DNA of 64,000 nucleotides from Nocardiopsis sp. YSL2. Lineage in GTDB: Bacteria; Actinomycetota; Actinomycetes; Streptosporangiales; Streptosporangiaceae. Numbering within the stretch: position 1 is the stretch's first letter; each line of letters starts with the position of its first letter. Positions 25,173 through 34,134 of the stretch are shown here, in pieces. The notes beneath the pieces are model-generated. The model was not told where the DNA came from and made no database searches. It was given only the letters and a program-made list of their open reading frames with translations. The DNA lies in contig NZ_JAMOAO010000001.1 of the NCBI RefSeq assembly GCF_030555055.1, positions 4,960,001 through 5,024,000 on the forward strand, in the 5' to 3' direction. Both the position numbers and the translations under genes were made by a program.

Positions 25173-25327
25173 CGTACGGCCTCAGGTGCCCTCGGGCGCC
25201 CTCCGGCGCCGTGTACCCTCGTGGAAGGCCAATCGGCCCAGCCCCACGTGCGCACCTGTTACCGGGACCTCCCAGGTCACGGCACTGACGTGTGCCGTGG
25301 GGCGGGGAGCCACGAGGAGAGGGTGCT

Positions 25328-26125
25328 GTGAAGAAGGTCGAGCCGCAGGTACGTCTGGTAGCGCGTCCGCAGGTGGACTACGACGTGATCGCCGACTACC
25401 TCAAGGAGGTCGGCGGGCAGGCGTGGCTGGAGCGGTTCGACCGCGGTGACCTGGACGCCCACCTCAACGACGCGCAGAACCTCGCCGAGTTCGCCGGGCG
25501 GCTGTGCTACCGCTCCTGGGAGCCCGGCCTGAACCCGAACGTCACGCGGGTGCGCAAGGACCAGGACGCCTACCTCGGCAACATCCTGGCCAGCCTGCAC
25601 GGCTCCGTCCTGGAGCACATCAGCTTCAGCTTCGTGCTGCACAACGTCTCGCGCGTCCTGACCCACGAACTCATCCGGCACCGGCCCGGCGTGGCCGTCT
25701 CACAGGAGTCACTGCGCTTCGTGCGCCTGAGCGACCTGCCGTTCTGGTTCCCGGACTGGGCGGAGGAGGACCCCGAGCTGATGGAGCGCGCCACCGCGAT
25801 GCTCCAGCAGATGGAGGAGTTCCAGCTCTGGATGGCCGACCACTTCGGCCTGGACGACGACGGCGTGAAGTTCGCCGAGAAGAAGCACAAGACGTCGTTC
25901 ATGCGCCGCTTCGCCCCCGAGGGCGTGGCCACCGGCCTGGTGTGGACCGCCAACGTGCGCACCCTGCGGCACACCCTGGAGGCCCGCACCGCGCCGGGTG
26001 CGGAGGAGGAGATCCGTCTGCTCTTCCACCGCATCGGCGAGGCACTCAAGGAGGAGGCCCCGGCCCTGTTCGGCGACTACGTCGTCGAGGACGGCGCCTG
26101 GGTCCCGCAGTACCGCAAGGTCTGA
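25328..26125 (+). CDS. thyX: FAD-dependent thymidylate synthase
   Basis: A 265-residue ThyX-type enzyme that methylates dUMP using methylenetetrahydrofolate and reduced FAD. The signature region is seen at residues 117-131: RHRPGVAVSQESLRF. Compared with the usual RHR-x7-S pattern there is one additional residue before the conserved Ser. The C-terminal part has the expected NVRTLRHTLEART helix with arginines that contact the nucleotide. The GTG start follows GGAGAGGG. The gene is monocistronic in appearance. The alternative would be a paralogue of unknown specificity, given the altered motif. Confidence 0.88.
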   Translation: MKKVEPQVRLVARPQVDYDVIADYLKEVGGQAWLERFDRGDLDAHLNDAQNLAEFAGRLCYRSWEPGLNPNVTRVRKDQDAYLGNILASLHGSVLEHISFSFVLHNVSRVLTHELIRHRPGVAVSQESLRFVRLSDLPFWFPDWAEEDPELMERATAMLQQMEEFQLWMADHFGLDDDGVKFAEKKHKTSFMRRFAPEGVATGLVWTANVRTLRHTLEARTAPGAEEEIRLLFHRIGEALKEEAPALFGDYVVEDGAWVPQYRKV

Positions 26126-26306
26126 CACCGCCCCACCCACCTCGGGCCGCCCGCCCGGAGCCGCGCTCCGGGCGGGCGGCCCTGTCCGCGCGCGGCACGC
26201 ACGACTCCTCTTCTTTGCCCGCCGACTGCCGTGTCGTCGGGGAGGGGCGGGCCCGCCGCCGCCACGATGGCCCTACGGCGTGCGTCGAGGCGGAGGGAGC
26301 ACACAC

Positions 26307-27584
26307 GTGGGTGCGGAACGAGGGGCGGAGGGCGACCCGGTCCCGATCGCGCGCAGGCTCGCGCCCCTCATGATCCCCGCGCTGCTGGTCGGAGTCGGTT
26401 CGGCTCTGGTCCTGGTGGCCGTCGACGTCGCCGCCGCCTTCATCCAGGGATGGGTGTGGACCACGCTGCCCGGCACCCTCGGCGTCGACGGTGGAGGCGC
26501 GCTGTGGACGGTCGGTGTGCTCACCCTGGCCGGGCTGGCCGTCGGGCTGATCGTGTGGAAGGCGCCCGGCCACGCAGGACCGGACCCGGCCACCGTGGAG
26601 CTGGTCGAAGAGCCGCTGGAGCCACGGGCCCTGCCCGGCCTGCTGGCCGCGGTCGTTCTCGCCCTGGCCTGCGGGGTCAGCCTGGGACCGGAGAACCCCG
26701 TGATCGGGGCCACCGTCACCCTCGCCCACTGGGCGGGCCGCCGACTGGTCCCCGCCGCGCCCGCGCGGGTCTGGGTCGGGCTGGCCACCGCGGCCACCAT
26801 CGGGGCGCTGTTCTCCACCCCGGTGGCCGCCGCGCTGCTGTTGACCGAGGCCGCCGCGGGCGACCGGGAGGAGCCGCTGTGGGACCGGTTGGTGCTCCCC
26901 CTGATCGCCGCCGGGGCCGGGGCGGTGACCGCGCACGTGTTCGGGGCGCACAGCCTGTCCCTGCCCCTGCCCGCCTACCCCGGCCCGAGTGTGGGGGACG
27001 TGCTGACCGGGTCGGTCGTCGCCCTGGTGGGGGGCGTCCTCGGACTGGCGCTGGTCTACGCCTTCCCACTCGTGCACGGCTGGTTCCAGCGGCTGCGCCA
27101 CCCGGTGCTGATGATCGGCACGGGCGGTCTGGTCCTGGGACTGCTGGGTGCGATCGGCGGGCCGCTGACCATGTTCAAGGGCCTGGAACAGATGGGCGCA
27201 CTGGTCGAGCGGAGCGCCGACGTCGGTGTGGCGGCGCTGGCGGTGATCATCGTGTTCCGGATGGCGGCCCTGCTCACCGCGGCCTCCTGCGGGTTCCGCG
27301 GGGGCCGGATCTTCCCGGCCGTGTTCGCCGGGGTGGCGTTGGGGCTCCTGGTCGCGAAGCTGGTTCCCGCGGTGCCGGTGTCGCTGGCGGTGGCGTGCGC
27401 GCTGCTGGGGATCCTCACCGCGGTCACCCGGCAGGGATGGCTGAGCCTGTTCGTCGCGGTGACCGTGGTCCCCGACCTGGGCCTGCTGCCGGTGCTGTGC
27501 CTGGTGGTGCTTCCGGCCTGGCTGCTGGTCAGCGGGCGTCCTGAGATGGTGGTGAGTGCGGCGCCGGACTCCGAGCGCGACTGA
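26307..27584 (+). CDS. ClC-family chloride channel/antiporter
   Basis: A 425-residue membrane protein with about ten helices. ClC signatures are seen at GVSLGPENPVIGATVTLAHW (the family's GxSxGxEGP region, here GPENP) and CGFRGGRIFPAVFAGVALG (GGxFxP region). It would move chloride or another anion, possibly in exchange for protons. The Glu in GPENP is in the position of the gating glutamate. GGAGGGAGC six bases before the GTG supports the start. The long upstream frame is a shadow. Confidence 0.88.
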   Translation: MGAERGAEGDPVPIARRLAPLMIPALLVGVGSALVLVAVDVAAAFIQGWVWTTLPGTLGVDGGGALWTVGVLTLAGLAVGLIVWKAPGHAGPDPATVELVEEPLEPRALPGLLAAVVLALACGVSLGPENPVIGATVTLAHWAGRRLVPAAPARVWVGLATAATIGALFSTPVAAALLLTEAAAGDREEPLWDRLVLPLIAAGAGAVTAHVFGAHSLSLPLPAYPGPSVGDVLTGSVVALVGGVLGLALVYAFPLVHGWFQRLRHPVLMIGTGGLVLGLLGAIGGPLTMFKGLEQMGALVERSADVGVAALAVIIVFRMAALLTAASCGFRGGRIFPAVFAGVALGLLVAKLVPAVPVSLAVACALLGILTAVTRQGWLSLFVAVTVVPDLGLLPVLCLVVLPAWLLVSGRPEMVVSAAPDSERD

Positions 27585-27604
27585 CGCCGGGGCGTGGGCC
27601 GTGA

Positions 27605-27629
27605 CCGCGGTCCTCGCCGGGGACCGCGG
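27605..27629. terminator. Bidirectional hairpin between convergent genes
   Basis: CCGCGGTCC (27605-27613) and GGACCGCGG (27621-27629) form a 9-bp stem with a seven-base loop between the ends of the ClC gene (+) and the tetR gene (-). Confidence 0.6.
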
Positions 27630-27665
27630 GTCGCGAGGGGAGCCGATCAGGGGCGGACCGTCCTG

Positions 27666-28358
27666 TCAGGGACGGCGGGGCTCGTCCGGAGCGTCGCGGA
27701 GTGTTTCGAGGCCGTCCAGGATCAGGTCCAGGCCGGGCAGGAACTCGTCGGCGTAGGCGTAGCCGGGGCTCAGGGCGTGCGCCTGGATCATCTCCGTCAG
27801 GTGGGGGTAGCCCTCGGCGGGGAACGCGTCGACCATGGCGGCCGCCACGTCCTTCAACTCCTCGGGGGTGCGGAAGGGCAGGTTCGACTCCTGGAGGACG
27901 AACCCGTACACGTAGCCGTCCAGCGTCGACACGGCCTGGGCCGTCCCCGCGAGGGAGAAGCCCGCTCCGCGCAGGCGGCCGATCATCCAGTCGTGGTGCG
28001 TGAGCGTCGCCGGACCGGGGGTGCGCCGGGAGTCCATCAGGCCCAGCGCCCACGTGTGGCGCAGCAGGGCCGCACGGGCGGACGACGCGCGCCGGCGCAT
28101 CGCGGCCTTCCAGTCGGTCTCGTCCCGGGGCAGCTCGATCTCGGCGAAGACCCGGTCGACGATCCCGTCCAGGATCTCGTCCTTGTTGGCCACGTGGTGG
28201 TAGAGCGACATCGCCTCCACCCCGAGCTCTTCGGCCACTTTCCGCATACTCACCGAGGCCACCCCGCGTTCGTCGGCGACGCGGACCGCGCCTTCGAGGA
28301 CGCGCTCGCGGCTCAGTGAGGGGCGGGACGCCTGTCGCCGCCTGGGGGTCGCTGTCAC
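27666..28358 (-). CDS. TetR/AcrR family regulator with TetR-C type ligand domain
   Basis: A 230-residue repressor. The DNA-binding domain (SMRKVAEELGVEAMSLYHHVANKDEILDGIVDRVFAEI) has the YHHVxNKDEIL pattern of the TetR_C/TetR(D)-like group. The C-terminal domain (HDWMIGRLRGAGFSLAGTAQAVSTLDGYVYGFVLQE) is the drug-sensing type. GTG 28358 is the start giving the normal N-terminal arm (PRRRQASRPSLSRERVLEGAVRVADERG). It is divergent from the Rossmann protein at 28467, with two nearly identical palindromes between them. Confidence 0.92.
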   Translation of the reverse strand: MTATPRRRQASRPSLSRERVLEGAVRVADERGVASVSMRKVAEELGVEAMSLYHHVANKDEILDGIVDRVFAEIELPRDETDWKAAMRRRASSARAALLRHTWALGLMDSRRTPGPATLTHHDWMIGRLRGAGFSLAGTAQAVSTLDGYVYGFVLQESNLPFRTPEELKDVAAAMVDAFPAEGYPHLTEMIQAHALSPGYAYADEFLPGLDLILDGLETLRDAPDEPRRP

Positions 28359-28392
28359 TTGTGGTCTCCGTGTTCTGCTCCAGTGTTCGCCC

Positions 28393-28448
28393 TTGACGGC
28401 CTTACGGGTGTAAGGATAGCCTCCCAGTACAGCCTTACAGGTGTAAGG
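28393..28448. promoter_or_regulatory. Paired TetR operators over a divergent promoter
   Basis: CCTTACGGGTGTAAGG (28400-28415) and CCTTACAGGTGTAAGG (28433-28448) are near-identical palindromes whose centres are 33 bp apart, about three helical turns, so two dimers would bind the same DNA face. TTGACG (28393-28398) and TAGCCT (28417-28422) form a rightward promoter with an 18-bp spacer that the first operator overlaps. Confidence 0.85.
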
Positions 28449-28466
28449 TGAACGGGAGGAGTGGAC

Positions 28467-29216
28467 ATGGACGGGCGACGGGAACGGGACGGTGCCGACG
28501 GCGGCCCCCGGAAGAGGGTCTGCGTCGTGGGAGCCTCGGGCAAGCTCGGGCGGTACATGGTGCGACACGCCCTGGACCGCGACTACGAGGTCGTGGGCGT
28601 GTGCCGGGAGCAGAGCGTCGGCAAGCTGGCCGAGTTCGGGGACCGCATCACCGTGGTTCCGGGGCCGACCGACGACCGGGACGTCATCGCCCGGGCGGTC
28701 GAGGGATGCGACGCCGTGCTCACGGTCCTCGTGCCCTGGGGTGTGCGGGGGTACTCGAGCGGAACCGCGCGGGCGGTGCTCCACCTGGCACCGGAGGGGG
28801 CGCGGCTGGTGTTCTCCTGCGGTTGGCACGTGCCCCGTGACGAGAACGACGTGTACTCGTTCTGGTTCCGTGTGGTCCTGCGGGTCACGACCGTGCTGGC
28901 CCGGCTGGCACGCGTCATCGACGTCGACGACCAGGTGCGGGCGTGCCGCAGGATCTACGCCAGCGACACCCGGTGGACGGTCGTGCGCGGCAGCGACCTG
29001 GAGGAGGGCGAGAGCCAGGGGCTTCCGGTGTGGCGCCGCCACGTCGGCGACCCGGCGCTGGCGAGCAACATCACCCGGCGGACCGACTTCGCCCTGTTCA
29101 TGGTGGAGGCGATCACCGACGACGACCTGGTCCACGAGGCCCCGGCGATCGTCGGCCGGCAGACGCCCTCGGCCCGAGCGCACGCCCAGGCGTCGGCGCA
29201 GCGGGGGCGCGAGTAG
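28467..29216 (+). CDS. NAD(P)-binding, NmrA/atypical-SDR-like protein
   Basis: A 249-residue Rossmann protein. The dinucleotide motif is VCVVGASGKLGRYMV; VVPGPTDDRDVIARAVEGCDAVLTVL is the typical second half of an atypical SDR. No Tyr-x3-Lys catalytic pair is seen, so it may be a sensor, epimerase-like or quinone-related protein rather than a classic reductase. GGGAGG lies seven bases before the ATG at 28467, which favours it over the in-frame GTG at 28461. It is probably induced when the divergent TetR protein releases its paired operators. Confidence 0.85.
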   Translation: MDGRRERDGADGGPRKRVCVVGASGKLGRYMVRHALDRDYEVVGVCREQSVGKLAEFGDRITVVPGPTDDRDVIARAVEGCDAVLTVLVPWGVRGYSSGTARAVLHLAPEGARLVFSCGWHVPRDENDVYSFWFRVVLRVTTVLARLARVIDVDDQVRACRRIYASDTRWTVVRGSDLEEGESQGLPVWRRHVGDPALASNITRRTDFALFMVEAITDDDLVHEAPAIVGRQTPSARAHAQASAQRGRE

Positions 29217-29319
29217 TCACTGCGCCCGTACCACCGCACCCGCCCGACCGGGGTGCTCGGGCAGGTGGCGCCCGGTCGGCCGGGTGGTCTCCGCGACGCC
29301 GCCGGGCGCCCGCGGGCCG

Positions 29320-29721
29320 TCACGCCCGTCGGGCCGAGCGCACCACCGCGGCGACGGAGGGCTTCATGGCGTAGGTGGACGGCTCAGCCTTCGAGCCCTT
29401 CCACCAGTAGAACAGCGGCCGGAACCCGCGGTCGGCGCAGAGCGCGTTGATCCGACTCGTCGAGCCGGCGAGCGAGTGCCGGTTCGTGAACGTGTGGGGG
29501 AACGCCGTGGTGATCGCGTCCGCGGAGATCCGGTGACCCGGGTGGGCGGCCAGATGGTCGATCAGCACCAGCGCGGGCGCGCCCGGTGCGACGGCCTCCA
29601 GGATCTCGGTCACCGAGGTCGCGTCGTCAACGGTCACGTCGTGGCCGTCGAAGCGCGCCGGATCGCCGGCCGAGGCATGGCCGGGGTCCCAGAGCGGGCT
29701 GTCGTCGCTCAGAGGGGTCAT
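29320..29721 (-). CDS. Uncharacterised protein, possible winged-helix fold
   Basis: 133 residues, no family recognised with confidence. The central part (LVLIDHLAAHPGHRISADAITTAFP) reads like the start of a winged helix, followed by RHSLAGSTSRINALCADRGFRPLFYWW, with a basic C-terminal tail. The pattern recalls small actinobacterial proteins carrying a degenerate DNA-binding domain (DUF6416-like), but that is a guess. GGAG lies before the ATG on its strand. It stands alone, divergent from the decayed lectin gene. Confidence 0.6.
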   Translation of the reverse strand: MTPLSDDSPLWDPGHASAGDPARFDGHDVTVDDATSVTEILEAVAPGAPALVLIDHLAAHPGHRISADAITTAFPHTFTNRHSLAGSTSRINALCADRGFRPLFYWWKGSKAEPSTYAMKPSVAAVVRSARRA

Positions 29722-29938
29722 GCGGACTCCGTTCCAACAGGCGATCGGGCGGTGCGGCCGATCGCCGGTCGACCACGGATCCCTTGTGTCGCAGGCGTTG
29801 CGGTCATGTGTTGCCCCCGTATCGGGAATACGCTTTCCATGCTAGGTTCCCAAACCCCACGGGCATGGTGAGCGCTCCCGCTGCCCGTCGTCCATCCCTG
29901 GGGCCCCGCCGCTCCAGGGCAGGCACGAAGGAGCACGT

Positions 29939-30500
29939 ATGACATCCGCACGTCACGACACCGGCCTCCGCGCCGCACCCTCGCGGCCGCCGCCTGCGGC
30001 GACGGCGACTTGCACGCCGAGGCCCTCCAGGACGGCTCCGGTTGGACCTGCCGCAACGGCCGCGACGTCGTCTACGAGGGCGGCGACATGCTCGCCGCGA
30101 TGCGAGCGGCCGTCGACAGCCTCGACCCCGGACGCGGCTCGCAGGAACGCGTCGTGGTCCGGGGGTCCGGCTGCGTGCCCGCCGACGCCTCGGTGGACCT
30201 GCCCAGCCACACCTCGTTGGAGGTGTGCGGCACCATCGACGTCACGGGTACGCCCAGCGGCAACAACGCCGCGGTGCGGATCCGGCACGCCGAGGACGTC
30301 TCGGTCCCCCACCTGTCCGTGACGGGCAGCCCGTACTTCGGGGTCTACGTCCGGACGCCCGGTCGGAGTTCGCCCACACCTCCGACACCACCTTCGAGGA
30401 CCTGACGCTGTCCGACACGGCCTTCAACGAGAACCCGTGCGCCGTGAACACCGTCCTACGCGGCATCACCTGGGACGACGGCCAGGACAACTCCTGCTGA
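29939..30500 (+). pseudogene. Decayed, internally deleted copy of the lectin/beta-helix gene
   Basis: From about 29999 to 30358 this segment matches 31203-31560 of the intact downstream gene almost base for base in places (for example the stretch encoding DLPSHTSLEVCGTIDVTGTPSGNNAAVRIRHAEDVSVPHLSVTG). It then jumps directly to the sequence matching 32115-32252 (SEFAHTSDTTFEDL to the DGQDNSC stop), losing roughly 550 bases. The junction is out of frame, and the ATG at 29939 is also out of frame with the body. It encoded a secreted beta-helix protein without the lectin domain before it decayed. Confidence 0.85.
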
Positions 30501-30617
30501 ACGCCCTGACGACGCCCGTCCCGTCCAGGCACGACCCGTCAGGGACGGGGACCCGTCGTGGCGCACCACCACCCCTCCGGGCGACCGCCGCCCGGAGACC
30601 GAACGCGAGGAGCCACA

Positions 30618-32252
30618 GTGCGTTCCAACCCCCCACCCCCACCTCCATCCCCCCGATCCCGACCCCTCCTGCGCCGGGCGCTCTCCGCGGCCGTCGCCCT
30701 CCTGCTCGGCGTCGGGCTGACCAGCCTCACGGCCGGTCCGGCCCAGGCCGCCGACATCGACACCGGCGCCTACTACGTCCTGCGCAACCACCACAGCGGT
30801 CTGGTCGCGGACGTCACCGGCGGTTCCACCGAGGACGGCGCCGAAATCGTCCAGTGGGACCGCACCGACCGCCCCTGGCAGCAGTTCCGGTTCGTTCCCG
30901 CCGGTGACGGCTACTACCGGATCGTCAACCGCAACAGCGGCAAGGCCATCGACGTGTGGGAGCGCTCCACCGAGGACGGCGCCGAGATCCGCCAGTACAC
31001 CGACCTCGGCAACGCGAACCAGCAGTGGCTGCCCGTCGACACCGCCGGCGGCGTCTCGTTCGTCAACCGCAACAGCGGCAAGGCCCTGGAGGTCTGGGAC
31101 TGGAGCACCGAGGCCGGCGCACGGCTGTCCCAGTACGAGCACCACGGCGGCGCCGCGCAGGTGTGGACGCTGGTCGAGGTCGACGGCGGATCCAGTGACG
31201 ACTGCGGCGCGGGCACACCCACCGCCGAGGCCGTCCAGAACGGTTCCACCTGGACCGCGCGCCGCGGCTCCGACACCCTCTACACCGGCGGCGACATGCT
31301 GGCCGCCATGCGCGCGGCCGTCGACGGCCTCACCCCGGGGCGCTCCTCACAGGAACGCGTGGTCGTGCGCGGTTCCGGGTCGATGCCCGCCAACGCTTCG
31401 TTGGACCTGCCCAGCCACACCTCGTTGGAGGTGTGCGGCACCATCGACGTGACCGGTACGCCCAGCGGCAACAACGCCGCGGTGCGGATCCGGCACGCCG
31501 AGGACGTCTCGGTCCCCCACCTGTCCGTGACGGGCAACCCGTACTTCGGGGTGTACGTGCGCACGTCGCAGGACGTGTCCTTCGGGCAGGTCGACCTGCG
31601 CCTGTCGGGCGGCCTGGGCATGCGCATCGACAGCCGCGACAACGACGCGGTCCGTGAGGCCCGGAACATCAGCATCGACGACGTCTACGTCTCGGGCACC
31701 GGCAACCACGGTGTGGAGACCTACGGCGTCGACGGCCTCACCATCGGAACGGTGACGGCGCGCGACACCGCCTACTCCGGTCTGCTGCTCAACGACACCG
31801 TCAACGCCACCGTCGGCCGGGTCGACGCCGAGGGCGCCGGAACCGGGACCGGCTACGCGGCCTTCCGGATGGCCAACCGCAACGGACGCCTGAACGGCGG
31901 CTACGACACCAACATCCGCGTGGGAGAGGTCCGCGCGCGCGGCGGCGGCCGGGGGATCTTCTGCGTCTCCGAGAGCGGCGGCGCGGTGATCGAGCGCGTC
32001 GACATCGCCGACACCGGCAACAACGCCATGCTCATCGAGAACTGCCACAACGTGACCGTCGCCAGCCAGGGCGGATCGGTCTCCGGTCCGGGCACCATCC
32101 GGATCGCCGCCCGCTCGGAGTTCGCCAACACCTCCGACATCACCTTCGAGAACCTGAACCTGACCGACACCGCCATCAACGAGAACCCGTGCGCCGTGAA
32201 CACCGTGGTCCGCGGCATCACCTGGAACAACAGCCAGGACAACACCTGCTGA
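30618..32252 (+). CDS. Secreted ricin-type lectin plus right-handed beta-helix protein
   Basis: A 544-residue exported protein. GTG 30618 has GAGGAG five bases upstream and gives a Sec signal peptide (LLRRALSAAVALLLGVGLTSLTAGPAQAA). Residues about 48-190 are a beta-trefoil lectin with three related units (YVLRNHHSGLVADV, YRIVNRNSGKAIDVW, SFVNRNSGKALEVW, with QxW-type ends). Residues about 200-540 are a right-handed parallel beta-helix with repeated turns (SVPHLSVTGNPYFGVYV, ISIDDVYVSGTGNHGVETYG, NITFEN-like C-terminal rungs), as in pectate lyases and related polysaccharide-acting enzymes. A carbohydrate-binding, carbohydrate-cleaving role is inferred. A truncated second copy lies just upstream. 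Confidence 0.88.
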   Translation: MRSNPPPPPPSPRSRPLLRRALSAAVALLLGVGLTSLTAGPAQAADIDTGAYYVLRNHHSGLVADVTGGSTEDGAEIVQWDRTDRPWQQFRFVPAGDGYYRIVNRNSGKAIDVWERSTEDGAEIRQYTDLGNANQQWLPVDTAGGVSFVNRNSGKALEVWDWSTEAGARLSQYEHHGGAAQVWTLVEVDGGSSDDCGAGTPTAEAVQNGSTWTARRGSDTLYTGGDMLAAMRAAVDGLTPGRSSQERVVVRGSGSMPANASLDLPSHTSLEVCGTIDVTGTPSGNNAAVRIRHAEDVSVPHLSVTGNPYFGVYVRTSQDVSFGQVDLRLSGGLGMRIDSRDNDAVREARNISIDDVYVSGTGNHGVETYGVDGLTIGTVTARDTAYSGLLLNDTVNATVGRVDAEGAGTGTGYAAFRMANRNGRLNGGYDTNIRVGEVRARGGGRGIFCVSESGGAVIERVDIADTGNNAMLIENCHNVTVASQGGSVSGPGTIRIAARSEFANTSDITFENLNLTDTAINENPCAVNTVVRGITWNNSQDNTC

Positions 32253-32275
32253 CGCCCGCCACCCGGGGTCGGTGA

Positions 32276-32304
32276 GCCGGGGCCCGGTCCGTCCGGGCCC
32301 CGGC
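32276..32304. terminator. Hairpin after the lectin/beta-helix gene
   Basis: A perfect 12-bp GC stem, arms 32276-32287 and 32293-32304, loop TCCGT, 24 bases after the stop codon. The remaining bases to 32558 hold no gene; TAGGAT (32487-32492) is a possible -10 box for the amidohydrolase. Confidence 0.7.
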
Positions 32305-32558
32305 CGCCCGCCTTCCCGGGGACGAGCGCCGCGAGCGCGCCGCCGTGGACCCGGCGCGCCTCCGGTGGGGGCGGGCGTTCGGCGTGTCCAGAGCCGTGGA
32401 ACGTCAGGCGTCCTCCTTCCATGGGCGCGGCCGGGGAGTGTGCCGGCTCGTGCCGGACCGCACGGACAACGGGCCCGGTCCCGCCCTAGGATGCTGCCGT
32501 ATCGCGAACGTCATCGATCACGATGTGGAAGCACCGTCGTCCCGTGGAGAGGCCCACC

Positions 32559-33758
32559 ATGTCCCTGCAGTACCGCACGACGGTCTACCGCGACGTCCGG
32601 CCCATGGGCGGCGCCCCCGTCGACCTGGTGGTCGTGGACGGCAGGATCGCGCAGACACCTGTGGGCGAGGCGCACGTGGTGGACTGTGGCGGCCGGATCG
32701 CGCTGCCGACGCTGGTGGACGCCCACATCCACCCCGACAAGACCACCTGGGGCGAACCCTGGGTCGCGCGGCGGCCGGCCCAGGGCATCGCCGACCTCGC
32801 CGACCAGGACGCCGATCTGTACCGCACCCTGGCCAGTCCCATCGAGGAACGCGCCGGGAGGCTGATGGCGCACGCCGTGGCCCAGGGCACCCGCGCGATG
32901 CGCGCGCACGCCGACGTGGCCCCCGCCTTCGGCCTGGACGGGGTGGCGGCGCTCGGCGAGGTGCGCGCACGCCTGGCGCACGCGCTGGACGTGCAGATCG
33001 TGGCCTTCCCCCAGCACGGGGTGCGCCGGGCACCGGGCACTGAGGCCCTGTTGGACGAGGCGGCCCGGACCGGCGCCGTCGACCTGGTGGGCGGCATCGA
33101 CCCCGGAACCTTCGACGGTGATCCCCAGGGCCAGCTCGACCTGGTGTTCGGTATCGCCGACCTGCACGGTCTCGGCGTCGACATCCACCTGCACGACAGG
33201 GGCGAGCCCGGCCTCGCCGCGATCCGCGGCGTCATCGAGCGCACGCGGGCCCTGGACATGGGGGGCAGGGTCACCGTCAGCCATGCCTTCCGCGTCCCCG
33301 AGGACACCGGTGAGACGCTGCGACGCCTGGCCGACGACCTCGCCGACGCCGGGGTCGGGCTCACCACGGTCGCCCCGAGCCCGCAGAGCGTCCTGCCGAC
33401 CGGCGTGCTCCTCGAACGGGGCGTGCGGATCGGGCTGGGCTCCGACGGCGTGCGCGACTCCTGGAGCCCCTTCGGCAACGCGGACATGCTCCACAGGGCG
33501 CACCTGCTCGCCCGGTGCCGCCGCGCGCGGCTGGACGAGGACCTGTCGGCGGCCTACTTCACCGCCGCCCACGCCGGAGCCGACCTCCTGGGCCTGCCCC
33601 GGGCCGACTTCACGCGGGGCGCGCCCGCCGACTTCCTCCTGGTCGAGGGGGAGTGCCTGCCCCAGATCGTGGTGGACGTCCCCGATCGCTGGGCCGTGGT
33701 GCGCGCCGGGCGCGTGGTGGCCCGGGACGGCGCGATGGTGGAGGCGCACGGCGCCTGA
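32559..33758 (+). CDS. Amidohydrolase, cytosine deaminase-like
   Basis: A 399-residue metal-dependent TIM-barrel hydrolase. The metal-binding motif is DAHIHPDKT near residue 47, followed by a second His in VDIHLHDRG, the catalytic-side VSHAF, and the Asp in GSDGVRDSWSPFGNADML. These features follow the cytosine deaminase (CodA) branch, which deaminates cytosine or related heterocycles. GGAGAGG lies about seven bases before the ATG at 32559. No transporter is adjacent. Confidence 0.87.
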   Translation: MSLQYRTTVYRDVRPMGGAPVDLVVVDGRIAQTPVGEAHVVDCGGRIALPTLVDAHIHPDKTTWGEPWVARRPAQGIADLADQDADLYRTLASPIEERAGRLMAHAVAQGTRAMRAHADVAPAFGLDGVAALGEVRARLAHALDVQIVAFPQHGVRRAPGTEALLDEAARTGAVDLVGGIDPGTFDGDPQGQLDLVFGIADLHGLGVDIHLHDRGEPGLAAIRGVIERTRALDMGGRVTVSHAFRVPEDTGETLRRLADDLADAGVGLTTVAPSPQSVLPTGVLLERGVRIGLGSDGVRDSWSPFGNADMLHRAHLLARCRRARLDEDLSAAYFTAAHAGADLLGLPRADFTRGAPADFLLVEGECLPQIVVDVPDRWAVVRAGRVVARDGAMVEAHGA

Positions 33759-34134
33759 GGCACCGCGGCCCACCGGTCCTCCCCGAGCCCCGGCCCGTCC
33801 GGTCGGTGCCGCGGCCGGGGCGGGGGCCACCGGCGGGAGCGGGGTGCGGGCGCAACGGCCGGTGTTCGCTTCCCTTCGTGGCAAAGCGCGCGCATAGCGT
33901 AGTCGAACCACGGGGTGCCGGTACCGGCGGCGAGGGAGTCCATGTCCAGTGCGACGTCAACCGGGGCAACGTGTGGACCACTGGGAGCCGAAGCGGGGCA
34001 AACATGTGGCTCACGTTGTGTCATCTCCGCACAGAAGACCTGTCCTGCCCGGCCGAGCCGGGTAGTGCCCCACGCGTACGGCGCAGTGGGAGCGCCCGTC
34101 CCACCGGACGGAGCAGACGGACAGGGAGGTCACC
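33759..34134. other. 376-base region upstream of the PRC-barrel gene, no gene seen
   Basis: No frame here has a recognisable product. TAGCGT near 33895 could be a -10 box. The region may hold the promoter and long leader of the downstream stress-type gene. AACGTG (about 33969) and CACGTT (about 34012) form a widely spaced inverted pair of unknown meaning. Confidence 0.4.
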
